A DNA stretch of 64,000 nucleotides from Burkholderia sp. Bp8963 (GTDB lineage: Bacteria > Pseudomonadota > Gammaproteobacteria > Burkholderiales > Burkholderiaceae), in assembly GCF_003854275.1 (NCBI RefSeq), contig NZ_QTQP01000007.1, positions 1 through 64,000 on the forward strand, written 5' to 3'. This document shows, piece after piece, positions 27,827 through 36,546 of this stretch (position 1 is its first letter; each line of letters opens with the position of its first letter). The translations under genes were made by a program, and so were the position numbers. The notes below the pieces were generated by a model. That model saw only the letters and a program-made list of their open reading frames with translations, had not been told where the DNA came from and did no database searches.

Positions 27827-28696
27827 TCAGCGGCCCGCGCGGCGCGACGCCACTTCGCCGAGCACCGCGAAATCCAGCTCGCCGCCGCCGTGCGCGAGCG
27901 CGTCGAGCAGGTTGTCGCGCACGAGGCTCGCGACCGGCAGCGGCACCGACACCGCGTCGCCGGCCTCGAGCGCGAGCCGCACGTCCTTCAGTCCGAGGCG
28001 CGCCTTGAAGCGCGCCGGCTCGTAGCGCCGTTCGGCGATCATGCCGCCATAGCCTTCGTACACGGGCCCCGGAAACACGCTGCTCGTGATCACGTCGAGG
28101 AAATCGCGCATCGCGACGCCATGCCCCGCGAGCAGCGCCGACGCTTCGCCGAGCGTCTCGATCGCCGACGCGAGCGTGAAATTCGCGGCGAGCTTCGCGA
28201 CGTTCGCGTGCTGCGGTAGCGAGCCGAAGCGCCAGGTTTTCTGGCCGATCGCGTCGAACACCGGCTGCATCCGCTCGATCGCTTCCGCCGGGCCGGCCGC
28301 CATGATCGTCAGCCGCGCGGCCGCCGCGACGTCCGGCCGCCCCATCACCGGCGCGGCGACGTAGTGAAGACCGCGCTCCGCGTGCGCGTGGGCGAGCGAT
28401 TCGGCGAGCGCGACCGAGATCGTCGCCATGTTCACATGAATCAGCCCGCGGGGCGCCTGCGCGAGCAACGTGTCGTCGAAGACCGCGCGCGCGGCCGCGT
28501 CGTCCGCGAGCATCGAGAACACGGCATCGCCGTGGAACGCGTCGGCAGGCGTGTCGACGACCTGCGCACCGAGGTCGGCGAGCGGCGCGGCCCGCTCGCG
28601 CGACCGGTTCCAGACCCGCACCCCGTGCCCCGCCTTCAGCAGGTTCGCCGCGATCGCCAGCCCCATTTCGCCCAGCCCGATAAATCCGAGATCCAT
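27827..28696 (-). CDS. NAD(P)-dependent beta-hydroxyacid dehydrogenase (3-hydroxyisobutyrate dehydrogenase family)
   Basis: The 289-residue protein has the family N-terminal Rossmann motif MDLGFIGLGEMGLAIAANLL, substrate-binding APVMGRPDVAAAA near 120, and catalytic lysine in NVAKLAANFTLASAIE near 170. This family reduces or oxidises beta-hydroxyacids (tartronate semialdehyde, 3-hydroxyisobutyrate, glyoxylate); the exact substrate is not clear. GAAGGAGCGAGCG precedes the ATG. It is divergent from the Mut7-C gene and followed by the LysE exporter. Confidence 0.87.
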   Translation of the reverse strand: MDLGFIGLGEMGLAIAANLLKAGHGVRVWNRSRERAAPLADLGAQVVDTPADAFHGDAVFSMLADDAAARAVFDDTLLAQAPRGLIHVNMATISVALAESLAHAHAERGLHYVAAPVMGRPDVAAAARLTIMAAGPAEAIERMQPVFDAIGQKTWRFGSLPQHANVAKLAANFTLASAIETLGEASALLAGHGVAMRDFLDVITSSVFPGPVYEGYGGMIAERRYEPARFKARLGLKDVRLALEAGDAVSVPLPVASLVRDNLLDALAHGGGELDFAVLGEVASRRAGR

Positions 28697-28788
28697 CGCT
28701 CGCTCCTTCGACAAGTGAAGCCCGGAGTTAAACACAGTTGTGCGCAACTTGCAGGCACGGCGGCCACGCACGATGCGATACTGCGCGA

Positions 28789-29532
28789 ATGGCGACCGCG
28801 ACCTTCCGTTTCCACGGCGAACTGAACGCGTTCCTTGCGCGCACGCAGCGCGACCGCGCGATTGCCCGCGCGTGCGCGCCCGAGGCGAGCGTCAAGCACA
28901 TGGTCGAGGCGCTCGGCGTCCCGCATACGGAAGTCGGGCACTTGCGCATCAATGGCCTGCCGGCGCCGCTCGACCGGCGGCTCGCGGAAGGCGACAGCGT
29001 CGATATCTACCCGGAACGCGCGCGGCCGCTGCCGGACGGCGCGCAAGCGCCGGCGCACCCGGAATGGCGCTTCGTCGCCGACGCTCACCTCGGCGGCCTC
29101 GCGCAACTGCTGCGCCTCGCCGGCTTCGACACCTGCTACGACAATCATTTCAGCGACGACACGATCGCCGAGCTCGCCGCGTGCGACGGCCGCGTCGTGC
29201 TCACCCGCGACCGCGAGCTGCTGAAGCGGCGCGCGGTCGCGCGCGGCTGCTACCTGCACGCGCTGCAGCCCGCCGCGCAGCTGCGCGAACTGTTCGTGCG
29301 GCTCGATCTCGCGCCGCAGATGCGGCCATTCCGCCTGTGCCTGCGCTGCAACGCGCCGCTGCATCCGCTCAGCGCGGACGACGCTGCCGCGCGGGTGCCG
29401 GCCGGCGTCCGGCAGCGCCACCGGCGCTTCGCCGCGTGCGACGTATGCCAGCGGGTGTTCTGGGAAGGCTCGCACTGGCGCCGCATGCGCATGGTCGTCG
29501 ACGCGATGCGCGCGGTGTCGCCCGGCGCCTGA
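28789..29532 (+). CDS. Mut7-C RNase domain protein with N-terminal ubiquitin-like Mut7-C domain
   Basis: The 247-residue protein joins a ubiquitin/MoaD-like domain (about 1-85, ATFRFHGELNAFLA ... GDSVDIYPE) to a Mut7-C domain (about 90-240). The latter has FVADAHLGGLAQLLRLAGFD with a PIN-like acidic residue, VVLTRDRELLKRR, and a zinc ribbon with two CxxC pairs (CLRCNAPL near 182 and CDVCQRVFWEG near 222). The family is predicted to be an RNase related to eukaryotic Mut-7; bacterial targets are unknown. The gene has its own terminator. Confidence 0.82.
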   Translation: MATATFRFHGELNAFLARTQRDRAIARACAPEASVKHMVEALGVPHTEVGHLRINGLPAPLDRRLAEGDSVDIYPERARPLPDGAQAPAHPEWRFVADAHLGGLAQLLRLAGFDTCYDNHFSDDTIAELAACDGRVVLTRDRELLKRRAVARGCYLHALQPAAQLRELFVRLDLAPQMRPFRLCLRCNAPLHPLSADDAAARVPAGVRQRHRRFAACDVCQRVFWEGSHWRRMRMVVDAMRAVSPGA

Positions 29533-29539
29533 AAAAACA

Positions 29540-29567
29540 AAACCCCGCGTGCCGGAACATGCGGGGT
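29540..29567 (-). terminator. terminator between converging Mut7-C and small exported protein genes
   Basis: Arms 29540-29550 and 29558-29567 (AACCCCGC/GCGGGGTT core). The minus strand runs into TTTTGTTTTTT, so it ends the gene at 29605 and probably also acts on the plus strand. Confidence 0.75.
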
Positions 29568-29604
29568 TGCGACTGCCGGCCGGATGACCGGCCCGGGAGG
29601 CGAC

Positions 29605-29838
29605 TCAGTTCTGCGTGCCCGAGTCGTTCGTGCCGCCGGCGGATGCTGCAGCGGCCTTCGCCTTGCCCTTCACCGAGCCGTGTTGCTTCAGCTGGTGCTT
29701 CGGCTTGGTGTGATCTTTCTTCATCGGCGCCGATGCGGCGGCCGGTGCTTCGGCGGCCGGCGCCGAAGCCTGTGCGAATGCCGAAACCGATGCGAGTGCG
29801 AATGCTGCGGTCATGATCGAAGCGAGCGTCTTCTTCAT
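29605..29838 (-). CDS. small exported Ala/Lys-rich protein (77 aa)
   Basis: The 77-residue product has a signal peptide MKKTLASIMTAAFALASVSA (cut after AFA near residue 22). The mature part alternates Ala/Pro-rich and Lys/His-rich segments (MKKDHTKPKHQLKQHGSVKG) and ends TNDSGTQN. AAGGAAGAACG precedes the ATG and a terminator follows. Such small basic exported proteins are common in Burkholderia and have no assigned role. Confidence 0.7.
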   Translation of the reverse strand: MKKTLASIMTAAFALASVSAFAQASAPAAEAPAAASAPMKKDHTKPKHQLKQHGSVKGKAKAAAASAGGTNDSGTQN

Positions 29839-30258
29839 CGTTCTTCCTTAAACAGGGAAAAAATCAAATGTATCGGTATGAAAAGATGCGAGGCATCCGC
29901 ATCGGAGCGCCAGCTGCGCCGGAGGTTCCGGTCGCCGCCGGGCTGGTCGGCTTGCGCGTTCCGGCCCTGACGAATACTGACCCACTGGCTCCATAACGCA
30001 CCGTGTTTGCAGTGAGTTGACAGGCGGCCCGTGGCATCCGGGCTTTCCCTGACGCGCCGGCGCCGTCGGACCGGACCGGCCATGATCGGCGTCACGGCAT
30101 GCGTGCGCGCCACCCGACAAGCGCGCTCGCGCGCCGTCGCGGCGACGCTATACTGGCTTCCATCCGTCCCTTTCCCCGGAAACCGGATCGCGATCGGTCG
30201 AGGTGCCTGCCGCACGGTGCCGCGCCGCTGACGCGCTGCCGGCACGAGACATCCCAAA
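29839..30258. other. intergenic region before the ABC exporter operon (420 bp)
   Basis: No gene with good support. A -10-like TATACT is at 30147-30152, 107 bases before the TTG start of the adaptor gene, without a clear -35; this is the best candidate for the operon promoter. The left part drives the small exported protein leftwards. Confidence 0.35.
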
Positions 30259-31464
30259 TTGCCTGATCACAATCTGGACAGGTTGAAAATCGACCGGCGG
30301 CCGGCCGCGACCGTCCCGCAGCGGCGCCCGTGGCTCCGCTACGCGGTCATTGCCGCGCTCGCCGCTGCGGCGATCGGTGCGGGCATCGCGCTGACCGGCC
30401 GACCGGCGGTCGAGACGACCACCGTGACCACCGCCTACCCGTTCCAGAACGACACGATGCTCAACGCGACCGGCTATGTGGTGCCGCAGCGCAAGGCCGC
30501 GGTCGCGTCGAAGGCGCAGGGCCGCGTCGAATGGCTCGGCGTGCTCGAAGGCACGCGCGTGAAGGAGGGCGAGGTGATCGCGCGGCTCGAGAGCCGCGAC
30601 GTCGCGGCCGCGCTCGGGCAGGCGCTGGCGCAGGTCAAGGTCGCGCAGGCCAACCTGGCGCTGCAGCAGGCCGAGCTGAAGGACGCCGAAATCGCGTTCC
30701 ACCGCACCGAAATCCTCGCACCGAAGGGCGCGGTGCCCGTCGCGCAGTACGACACCGATCTCGCGCGCGTCAACAAGGCGCGGGCGTCCGTCAACAGCAA
30801 CCGCGCCGCGATCGCGTCGGCCGAGGCCAACGCACAGGCCGCGCAGGTCGCGGTCGACCAGACCGCGATCCGCGCGCCGTTCGACGGCGTCGTGCTCGAA
30901 AAGCACGCGAACGTCGGCGACAACATCACGCCATTCTCGTCCGCGTCGGACAGCAAGGGTGCGGTCGTGACGATCGCCGACATGGACACGCTCGAGGTCG
31001 AGGCGGATGTCGCGGAATCGAACATCGCGCGGATCCGCGTCGACCAGCCGTGCGAAATCCTGCTCGATGCGCTGCCGGACCAGCGCTTCGCCGGCCGCGT
31101 GTCGCGCATCGTGCCGACGGTGGACCGCTCGAAGGCGACCGTGCTGGTCAAGGTGCGCTTCGTCGATCGTGACGAGCGCGTGCTGCCGGACATGAGCGCG
31201 AAGATCGCGTTCCTGTCGAAGCCCGTGTCGGCGCAGGACAAGCAGCCCGTGACGGCGGTGCAGGCGGGCGCGGTCGCCGAGCGCGACGGCCGCCAGGTGG
31301 TGTTCGTCGTGAAGGACGACGCCGTGCGCGAGACGGCCGTGACGACCGGCGCGCGGATCGGCGAACTCGTCGCGATCCGCGGCGTGCGGGCGGGCGACAC
31401 GCTCGTGCTGGCGCCGGGCGCGAAGCTCAAGGACGGCGCGAAGGTGACCGTCGCGAAGAAATAG
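30259..31464 (+). CDS. HlyD/MacA-type periplasmic adaptor (membrane fusion protein)
   Basis: The 401-residue protein has one N-terminal membrane anchor (about 22-45), a biotinyl-lipoyl half (SKAQGRVEWLGVLEGTRVKE), a coiled-coil hairpin about 105-190 with many Ala/Gln/Glu residues, the second lipoyl half (DQTAIRAPFDGVVLEKHANV) and a beta-barrel. It links an inner membrane ABC transporter to the outside or to an outer membrane channel. The likely start is TTG at 30259 (PDHNLDRLKID), since no ATG fits upstream of the anchor. The next gene starts 1 base after the stop. Confidence 0.88.
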   Translation: MPDHNLDRLKIDRRPAATVPQRRPWLRYAVIAALAAAAIGAGIALTGRPAVETTTVTTAYPFQNDTMLNATGYVVPQRKAAVASKAQGRVEWLGVLEGTRVKEGEVIARLESRDVAAALGQALAQVKVAQANLALQQAELKDAEIAFHRTEILAPKGAVPVAQYDTDLARVNKARASVNSNRAAIASAEANAQAAQVAVDQTAIRAPFDGVVLEKHANVGDNITPFSSASDSKGAVVTIADMDTLEVEADVAESNIARIRVDQPCEILLDALPDQRFAGRVSRIVPTVDRSKATVLVKVRFVDRDERVLPDMSAKIAFLSKPVSAQDKQPVTAVQAGAVAERDGRQVVFVVKDDAVRETAVTTGARIGELVAIRGVRAGDTLVLAPGAKLKDGAKVTVAKK

Positions 31465-31465
31465 C

Positions 31466-32185
31466 GTGAACGCGTCACCCCCTGCGATGCCCTCCCTGCC
31501 CGCCCCGATCGTCGAGATCAGCCACGTCGCGAAATCGTACCGGCGCGGCGTGCAGACCGTGCCGGTGCTGACCGACATCACGCTCGACATCGGCGAAGGC
31601 GATTTCGTCGCGCTGATGGGGCCGTCGGGCTCCGGCAAGAGCACGCTGCTCAACCTGGTGGCCGGCATCGACCGGCCGGACAGCGGCGAGCTGCGCGTGG
31701 GCGGCCTCGACATCACGCGGCTGGCGGAAGCGGCGCTGGCCGACTGGCGCGCCGCCAACGTCGGCTTCATCTTCCAGTTCTACAACCTGATGCCGGTGCT
31801 CACCGCGTTCGAGAACGTCGAGCTGCCGCTGATGCTCACGCACCTGCCGCGCCGGGAGCGGCGCGAGCGCGTCGAGCTGGTGCTGGACATGGTGAACCTC
31901 GCGAACCGGATGGACCATTACCCGTCCGAGCTGTCCGGCGGCCAGCAGCAGCGCGTCGCGATCGCGCGCGCGCTGATCACCGACCCGGCGCTGATCGTCG
32001 CCGACGAACCGACCGGCGACCTCGACCGCGCGTCCGCCGGCGAGGTGCTGGCGCTGATGCAGCGCCTGAACGCCGAGCTCGGCAAGACCATCATCATGGT
32101 GACCCACGACGCGCATGCGGCTGGCGCGGCAAAGGCGCTCGTGCATCTGGAAAAAGGGGAGCTGATCAATGGGCAGGCCGGCTGA
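31466..32185 (+). CDS. ABC transporter ATP-binding protein, MacB/LolD type
   Basis: The 239-residue ATPase has Walker A GPSGSGKST near residue 51, signature LSGGQQQRVAIARAL near 155, Walker B ALIVADEPTGDLD near 175 and the switch His in IMVTHDAHAAG. It belongs to the LolD/MacB clade that powers mechanotransmission exporters rather than true transporters. The start is GTG at 31466; an ATG seven codons later (31487) is possible. It overlaps functionally with the adaptor before and the two permeases after. Confidence 0.92.
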   Translation: MNASPPAMPSLPAPIVEISHVAKSYRRGVQTVPVLTDITLDIGEGDFVALMGPSGSGKSTLLNLVAGIDRPDSGELRVGGLDITRLAEAALADWRAANVGFIFQFYNLMPVLTAFENVELPLMLTHLPRRERRERVELVLDMVNLANRMDHYPSELSGGQQQRVAIARALITDPALIVADEPTGDLDRASAGEVLALMQRLNAELGKTIIMVTHDAHAAGAAKALVHLEKGELINGQAG

Positions 32186-32206
32186 ACGCGCTCGCGGAGC
32201 CGCGCG

Positions 32207-33361
32207 ATGTACGCGCTGAAGCTGATCGTGCGCAACGCGCTGCGGCACAAGCTGCGCACGCTGCTGACCGTGCTCGGCCTGACCGTCGCGGTGCTGGCGT
32301 ACGGCCTGCTGCACACCGTGGTCGACGCGTGGTACGCGGGCGCCGCCGCGGCGTCCAATGCGCGGCTCGTCACGCGCAACGCGATCTCGCTCGTGTTTCC
32401 GCTGCCGGTGAGCTACGAGAACCGGATCCGCGGCGTCGACGGCGTGACGATCGTCGCCCGCTCGAACTGGTTCGGCGGCATCTACCGGGAGCCGAAGAAC
32501 TTCTTCGCGCAGTTCGCCGTGTCGGACAACTATCTCGACCTGTATCCCGAGTTCATCCTGCCCGCGCAGCAGCGCGCCGACTACCAGCGCGACCGCAAGG
32601 GCTGCCTGATCGGCCGGCAGCTCGCGAACCAGTTCGGCTTCAAGGTCGGCGACGTGATCCCGATCAAGGGCACGATCTACCCCGGCACCTGGGAATTCGT
32701 CGTGCGCGGCATCCTGGACGGACGGGACGAATCGACGATCACGCGGCAGCTGATCTTCCACTGGGACTATCTGAACGAGCGGGTGCGCAAGACGACGCCG
32801 CGGCAGGCCGACCAGGTCGGCGTGTACGTGTTCGGGATCGCGAACCCGGACGACGCCGCCGCGATCTCCCGCAACGTCGACGCCGTGTTCAAGAACTCGC
32901 TTGCCGAGACCCTCACCGAAACCGAGCAGGCGTTCCAGCTCGGCTTCGTCGCGATGTCGAACCAGATCATCGCGGCGATCCGCGTGGTGTCCTACGTGGT
33001 GATCGTGATCATCATGGCCGTGATGGCCAATGCGATGGCGATGAGCGCGCGCGAGCGCACGACCGAATACGCGACCCTCAAGGCGCTCGGCTTCCGCCCC
33101 GGCTTCCTCGCGCTGCTCGTGTTCGGCGAATCGCTCGTGATCGCCGCGATCGGCGGCAGCCTCGGCATGCTCGCGATGCCGCCGGCGGCGGACCTGTTCA
33201 AGCGGGCGACCGGCGGCGTGTTCCCCGTGTTCAACGTGTCCGCGCAGACGATCGCGCTGCAGGCCGCCTGCTCGCTCGCGGTTGGCGTCGCGGCCGCGCT
33301 CGTGCCGGCGTGGCACGCGGCGCGGGTGCGCGTCGTCGAAGGCCTGCGGGCGATCGGCTAG
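32207..33361 (+). CDS. FtsX/MacB-type ABC permease 1
   Basis: The 384-residue protein has a first transmembrane helix at about 17-40, a large periplasmic domain (about 45-255) and three C-terminal helices with the FtsX motif SARERTTEYATLKALGFRPG near 280. It ends in the usual MacB-type tail WHAARVRVVEGLRAIG. It lies 21 bases after the ATPase gene and 8 bases before a second permease gene, so the transporter is probably a heterodimer. Confidence 0.9.
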   Translation: MYALKLIVRNALRHKLRTLLTVLGLTVAVLAYGLLHTVVDAWYAGAAAASNARLVTRNAISLVFPLPVSYENRIRGVDGVTIVARSNWFGGIYREPKNFFAQFAVSDNYLDLYPEFILPAQQRADYQRDRKGCLIGRQLANQFGFKVGDVIPIKGTIYPGTWEFVVRGILDGRDESTITRQLIFHWDYLNERVRKTTPRQADQVGVYVFGIANPDDAAAISRNVDAVFKNSLAETLTETEQAFQLGFVAMSNQIIAAIRVVSYVVIVIIMAVMANAMAMSARERTTEYATLKALGFRPGFLALLVFGESLVIAAIGGSLGMLAMPPAADLFKRATGGVFPVFNVSAQTIALQAACSLAVGVAAALVPAWHAARVRVVEGLRAIG

Positions 33362-33369
33362 GCGCCGCG

Positions 33370-34536
33370 ATGGCCATTCCGCTCGCCTACATCGCGCGCA
33401 ACCTGTGGGCCCGCCGGCTCACCACGGTGCTCACCGCGGGCGGGATGGCGCTCGTCGTGTTCGTGTTCGCGACCGTGCTGATGCTCGACGCGGGCCTCAC
33501 GAAGACGCTCGTGTCGACCGGCGAGCCGGACAACGTCGTGGTGATCCGCAAGGGTGCGGAAACCGAGGTGCAGAGCGCGATCGACCACAGGCAGGCCAAC
33601 GCCATCGAGACGCATCCGTCGGTCGCGCTCGGCTCCGACGGCCGGCCGCTGGCGTCGAAGGAGGCGGTGGTGCTGATCTCGCTCGTGAAGACCGCGACCG
33701 GCAAGCCGTCGAACGTCGTGATCCGCGGCGTGTCGCCGGCGGGCGTCGGGCTGCGCCCGCGCGTGCGGCTCACGGCCGGGCGCATGTTCAACGCAGGGTC
33801 GTCCGAGATCGTCGTCGGCAGCGCGATCGCGAAAGGCTTCAGCAGCACGCAGATCGGCGACCGGCTGCGCTTCGCGCAGCGCGACTGGACCGTCGTCGGC
33901 CACTTCGACGCCGGCGGCAGCGGCTTCGATTCCGAGATCTGGGGCGACGTCGACCAGCTGATGCAGTCGTTCCGGCGCACCAGCTATTCGTCGATGATCG
34001 TGCGCATCGCGCAGCCCGACGAGTTCGCGCGCTTCAAGGCGGACATCGACGTCGATCCGCGGCTCGCCGACGAGGCCAAGCGCGAGCAGGCGTTCTACGG
34101 CGACCAGTCGCGCGCGCTGTCGACCTTCATCAACATCCTCGGCATCACGCTGTCGTCGATCTTTTCGATCGCGGCGATGATCGGCGCGATGATCACGATG
34201 TACGCGTCGGTGGCCAACCGGGTCGCGGAAATCGGCACGCTGCGCGCGCTTGGCTTCAAGCGCGCGAACGTGCTCGCTGCGTTCCTGCTCGAGGCGCTGC
34301 TGCTCGGCCTCGTCGGCGGCGTCGCCGGGCTCGGCTGCGCGGCGCTGATGCAGTTCGCGTCGTTCTCGACCACCAATTTCCAGACTTTCTCGGACCTGTC
34401 GTTCCGCTTCGTGCTCACGCCGGCCATCGTCGTGAAGACGCTGCTGTTCTCGCTGACGATGGGGCTGATCGGCGGCTTCCTGCCGGCGCTGCGCGCCGCA
34501 CGGATGAATATCGTCGACGCGCTGCGGGCGCGCTGA
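33370..34536 (+). CDS. FtsX/MacB-type ABC permease 2
   Basis: The 388-residue paralogue of the preceding permease has the same layout: N-terminal helix (about 17-38), periplasmic domain, and C-terminal three-helix FtsX module with SVANRVAEIGTLRALGFKRA near 280 and end AARMNIVDALRAR. The set adaptor-ATPase-permease-permease resembles DevBCA/MacAB-like exporters for lipids, peptides or macrolides; no outer membrane TolC-like gene is adjacent. The substrate is unknown. Confidence 0.9.
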   Translation: MAIPLAYIARNLWARRLTTVLTAGGMALVVFVFATVLMLDAGLTKTLVSTGEPDNVVVIRKGAETEVQSAIDHRQANAIETHPSVALGSDGRPLASKEAVVLISLVKTATGKPSNVVIRGVSPAGVGLRPRVRLTAGRMFNAGSSEIVVGSAIAKGFSSTQIGDRLRFAQRDWTVVGHFDAGGSGFDSEIWGDVDQLMQSFRRTSYSSMIVRIAQPDEFARFKADIDVDPRLADEAKREQAFYGDQSRALSTFINILGITLSSIFSIAAMIGAMITMYASVANRVAEIGTLRALGFKRANVLAAFLLEALLLGLVGGVAGLGCAALMQFASFSTTNFQTFSDLSFRFVLTPAIVVKTLLFSLTMGLIGGFLPALRAARMNIVDALRAR

Positions 34537-34562
34537 GGCCGCCTGCCGCCTGCCGCCCGCCG

Positions 34563-35273
34563 TCAGGCCGGCGCGAGCCGGGCGAGCGCAAGCGCGGCAT
34601 CGAGCGCGACGTGCCCTTCGAACGCCGTCGAGGCCGGCAGCGCTCGCTCGTCCTCGATCGCGTGTGCAAATTGCACGCCGGGATCATCGCCAAGCCGTGC
34701 GCGCAGCGCGGCGATGCGCGGGAATGCGGCGCTGTCGAACACCTGGTGATAATCGGCCCAGCGGGCCAGGCCGGCGAAATACGCGTCGGCGAGCGTGCGC
34801 TGCCGGCCGAGCAGCCACGGGCCGTCACCGAGCATCGCTTCGAGCTGCCGGTGCGCCTTCATCACGCGGCTGCGGCCGAACGCCTGCAGCACCTCCTTCT
34901 CCGCGCCTGCGCAGCCGTGCTCGTACACGTGCCAAAGCGCGCCGAACGCGCTGAAGAACGTGGTGTTGAGATACGCGAGCATCCGGTTCAGCCGGTCGAA
35001 GTCATGTGTGCCCTGCCGGAACGCGAGACCGGTGCCGGCCGCGTCCGCGCTGATATGGCCGAGGATCGCGATGCTCTCGGTGAGCACGTTGCCGGCCTCG
35101 GTGATGAACGCCGGCGTCTCGGCGACCGGGTTGAGCGTCAGAAACGCGTCGCTCGTGACGAGGCCGGGCATCGTGATGCGCGAGAGCCGGTACGGACGGC
35201 CAGCCCACTCGAGCGCGACGATCGAGCCGAACGAGCAGCCGGCGGGAACGCCGTAGAAAAGGATCGGAGACAT
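34563..35273 (-). CDS. glutathione S-transferase family protein
   Basis: The 236-residue protein has a thioredoxin-like N-terminal domain (about 1-80: MSPILFYGVPAGCSFGSIVA, then NPVAETPAFI and LTESIAILGHI) and a helical C-terminal domain (WLLGRQRTLADAYFAGLARW near 155). The Pro before the glutathione gamma-Glu contact is present in ETPAF, and Ser in TESIA fits. It is divergent from a LysR gene (106-bp gap), which probably controls it. Confidence 0.85.
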   Translation of the reverse strand: MSPILFYGVPAGCSFGSIVALEWAGRPYRLSRITMPGLVTSDAFLTLNPVAETPAFITEAGNVLTESIAILGHISADAAGTGLAFRQGTHDFDRLNRMLAYLNTTFFSAFGALWHVYEHGCAGAEKEVLQAFGRSRVMKAHRQLEAMLGDGPWLLGRQRTLADAYFAGLARWADYHQVFDSAAFPRIAALRARLGDDPGVQFAHAIEDERALPASTAFEGHVALDAALALARLAPA

Positions 35274-35379
35274 CGGACATATCCAGGTGATTGAAGGAGC
35301 TCGAATGCTCGCATTTCGAACGATGCTTCTGTAGCCGGTAAAATCGAAACCCGTCGTTTCTCCTTGTGGACGCTGACCG

Positions 35380-36288
35380 GTGAATCTGAACGATCTCTAT
35401 CTCTTCGTGCAGGCGGTCGAAGCCGGCAGCATGTCCGCGGCCGCCCGCCTGCTCGACTTGCCCAAATCGACGGTGAGCAAGCGGGTCGCCGAGCTCGAGC
35501 GCACACTCGGCGCGCGGCTCGTGCACCGCACGTCGCGCAGCTTTCGGCTGACGCCGGTCGGCGCCGACTTCTTCATCCATGCCCGCGCGGCGGTGATCGA
35601 GGCGGAAAGCGCGCGGGACGCGGTGCTGCGGCAGGCCGCCGAGCCGCGCGGCGTCGTCCGCATCACGAGCTCGGTGCCCGTCGCGCAGCATTTCCTCGCG
35701 CCCTGCCTGCCGGCGTTCGCCGCCGCCCATCCGAAGCTGCAGCTCCAGATCCATGCGGGCGACCGGCTGGTGGATCTCGCGCAGGAAGGCTTCGACATCG
35801 CGGTGCGCAGCCATTTCGCGCCGCTGCCCGACTCCGCGCTGGTGCAGCGCCCGCTCGCGGTTTCGCCGATCATCCTCGTCGCATCGCCGGCCTATCTTGC
35901 CCGGTGCGGCGAACCTGCCGAGCCGGCCGGACTCGCGCAGCACGACGGCCTGTATCCGAACCTGCAATCCGCCCCGTGGCGCGTCAGCCGCGGCACCGAC
36001 AGCGTCGAGATCGCGCCGCGCCCCCGCCTGCACGCAGACGAATCGACGGTACTGCTGCAGGCGGCCGTCGCCGGCCTCGGCATCGCGTGCCTGCCGGACT
36101 GGATCGCCGGCGACGCGCTGCGAACGGGCGCGCTCGTGCACGTGTTGCCCGCATGGCACGCCGGCCAGGTGACCACGACACTGCTGATGCCGCACCGCCG
36201 CGGCCAGTTGCCCGCCGTGCGCGCCGTGGTCGATTTCCTCGTGCAGCACGTGGCCGGGCCGCGCGCCGCGACGCCGGAACCGGCGTAG
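35380..36288 (+). CDS. LysR-family transcriptional regulator (AaeR/CrgA-like)
   Basis: The 302-residue protein starts at GTG (NLNDLYLFVQAVEAGSMSAA) with helix-turn-helix LPKSTVSKRVAELERTLGAR and a substrate domain from about 90. The pattern VRITSSVPVAQHFLAPCLPAF is typical of the CrgA-type LysR group. It is divergent from the GST gene and also lies 258 bases upstream of the MFS-gudD unit, so it could control either; the divergent gene is the more usual target. Confidence 0.88.
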   Translation: MNLNDLYLFVQAVEAGSMSAAARLLDLPKSTVSKRVAELERTLGARLVHRTSRSFRLTPVGADFFIHARAAVIEAESARDAVLRQAAEPRGVVRITSSVPVAQHFLAPCLPAFAAAHPKLQLQIHAGDRLVDLAQEGFDIAVRSHFAPLPDSALVQRPLAVSPIILVASPAYLARCGEPAEPAGLAQHDGLYPNLQSAPWRVSRGTDSVEIAPRPRLHADESTVLLQAAVAGLGIACLPDWIAGDALRTGALVHVLPAWHAGQVTTTLLMPHRRGQLPAVRAVVDFLVQHVAGPRAATPEPA

Positions 36289-36546
36289 CGGCGCGCGCCG
36301 AACAGCGATTCAAAATTTGCATCGATCAAGTCATGAATTGGCATGAAAGCGGAATATTCGCCATGCAAGAATGCCCCTGACGCTCTCGATCGTCGCGCGT
36401 CGCGGCGACGCTAGAGGCGTCCGGCCGACGCGCGGGCGGCGGGCATCCGCCTGATCCGCGCCGCCGGCCGGCAGTACCGACACGAGATCGAGCGCGCCCG
36501 ACGCGCCGGCCGCACCGCGGCCCCTTCCGTTTTCGGAGGAGACATC

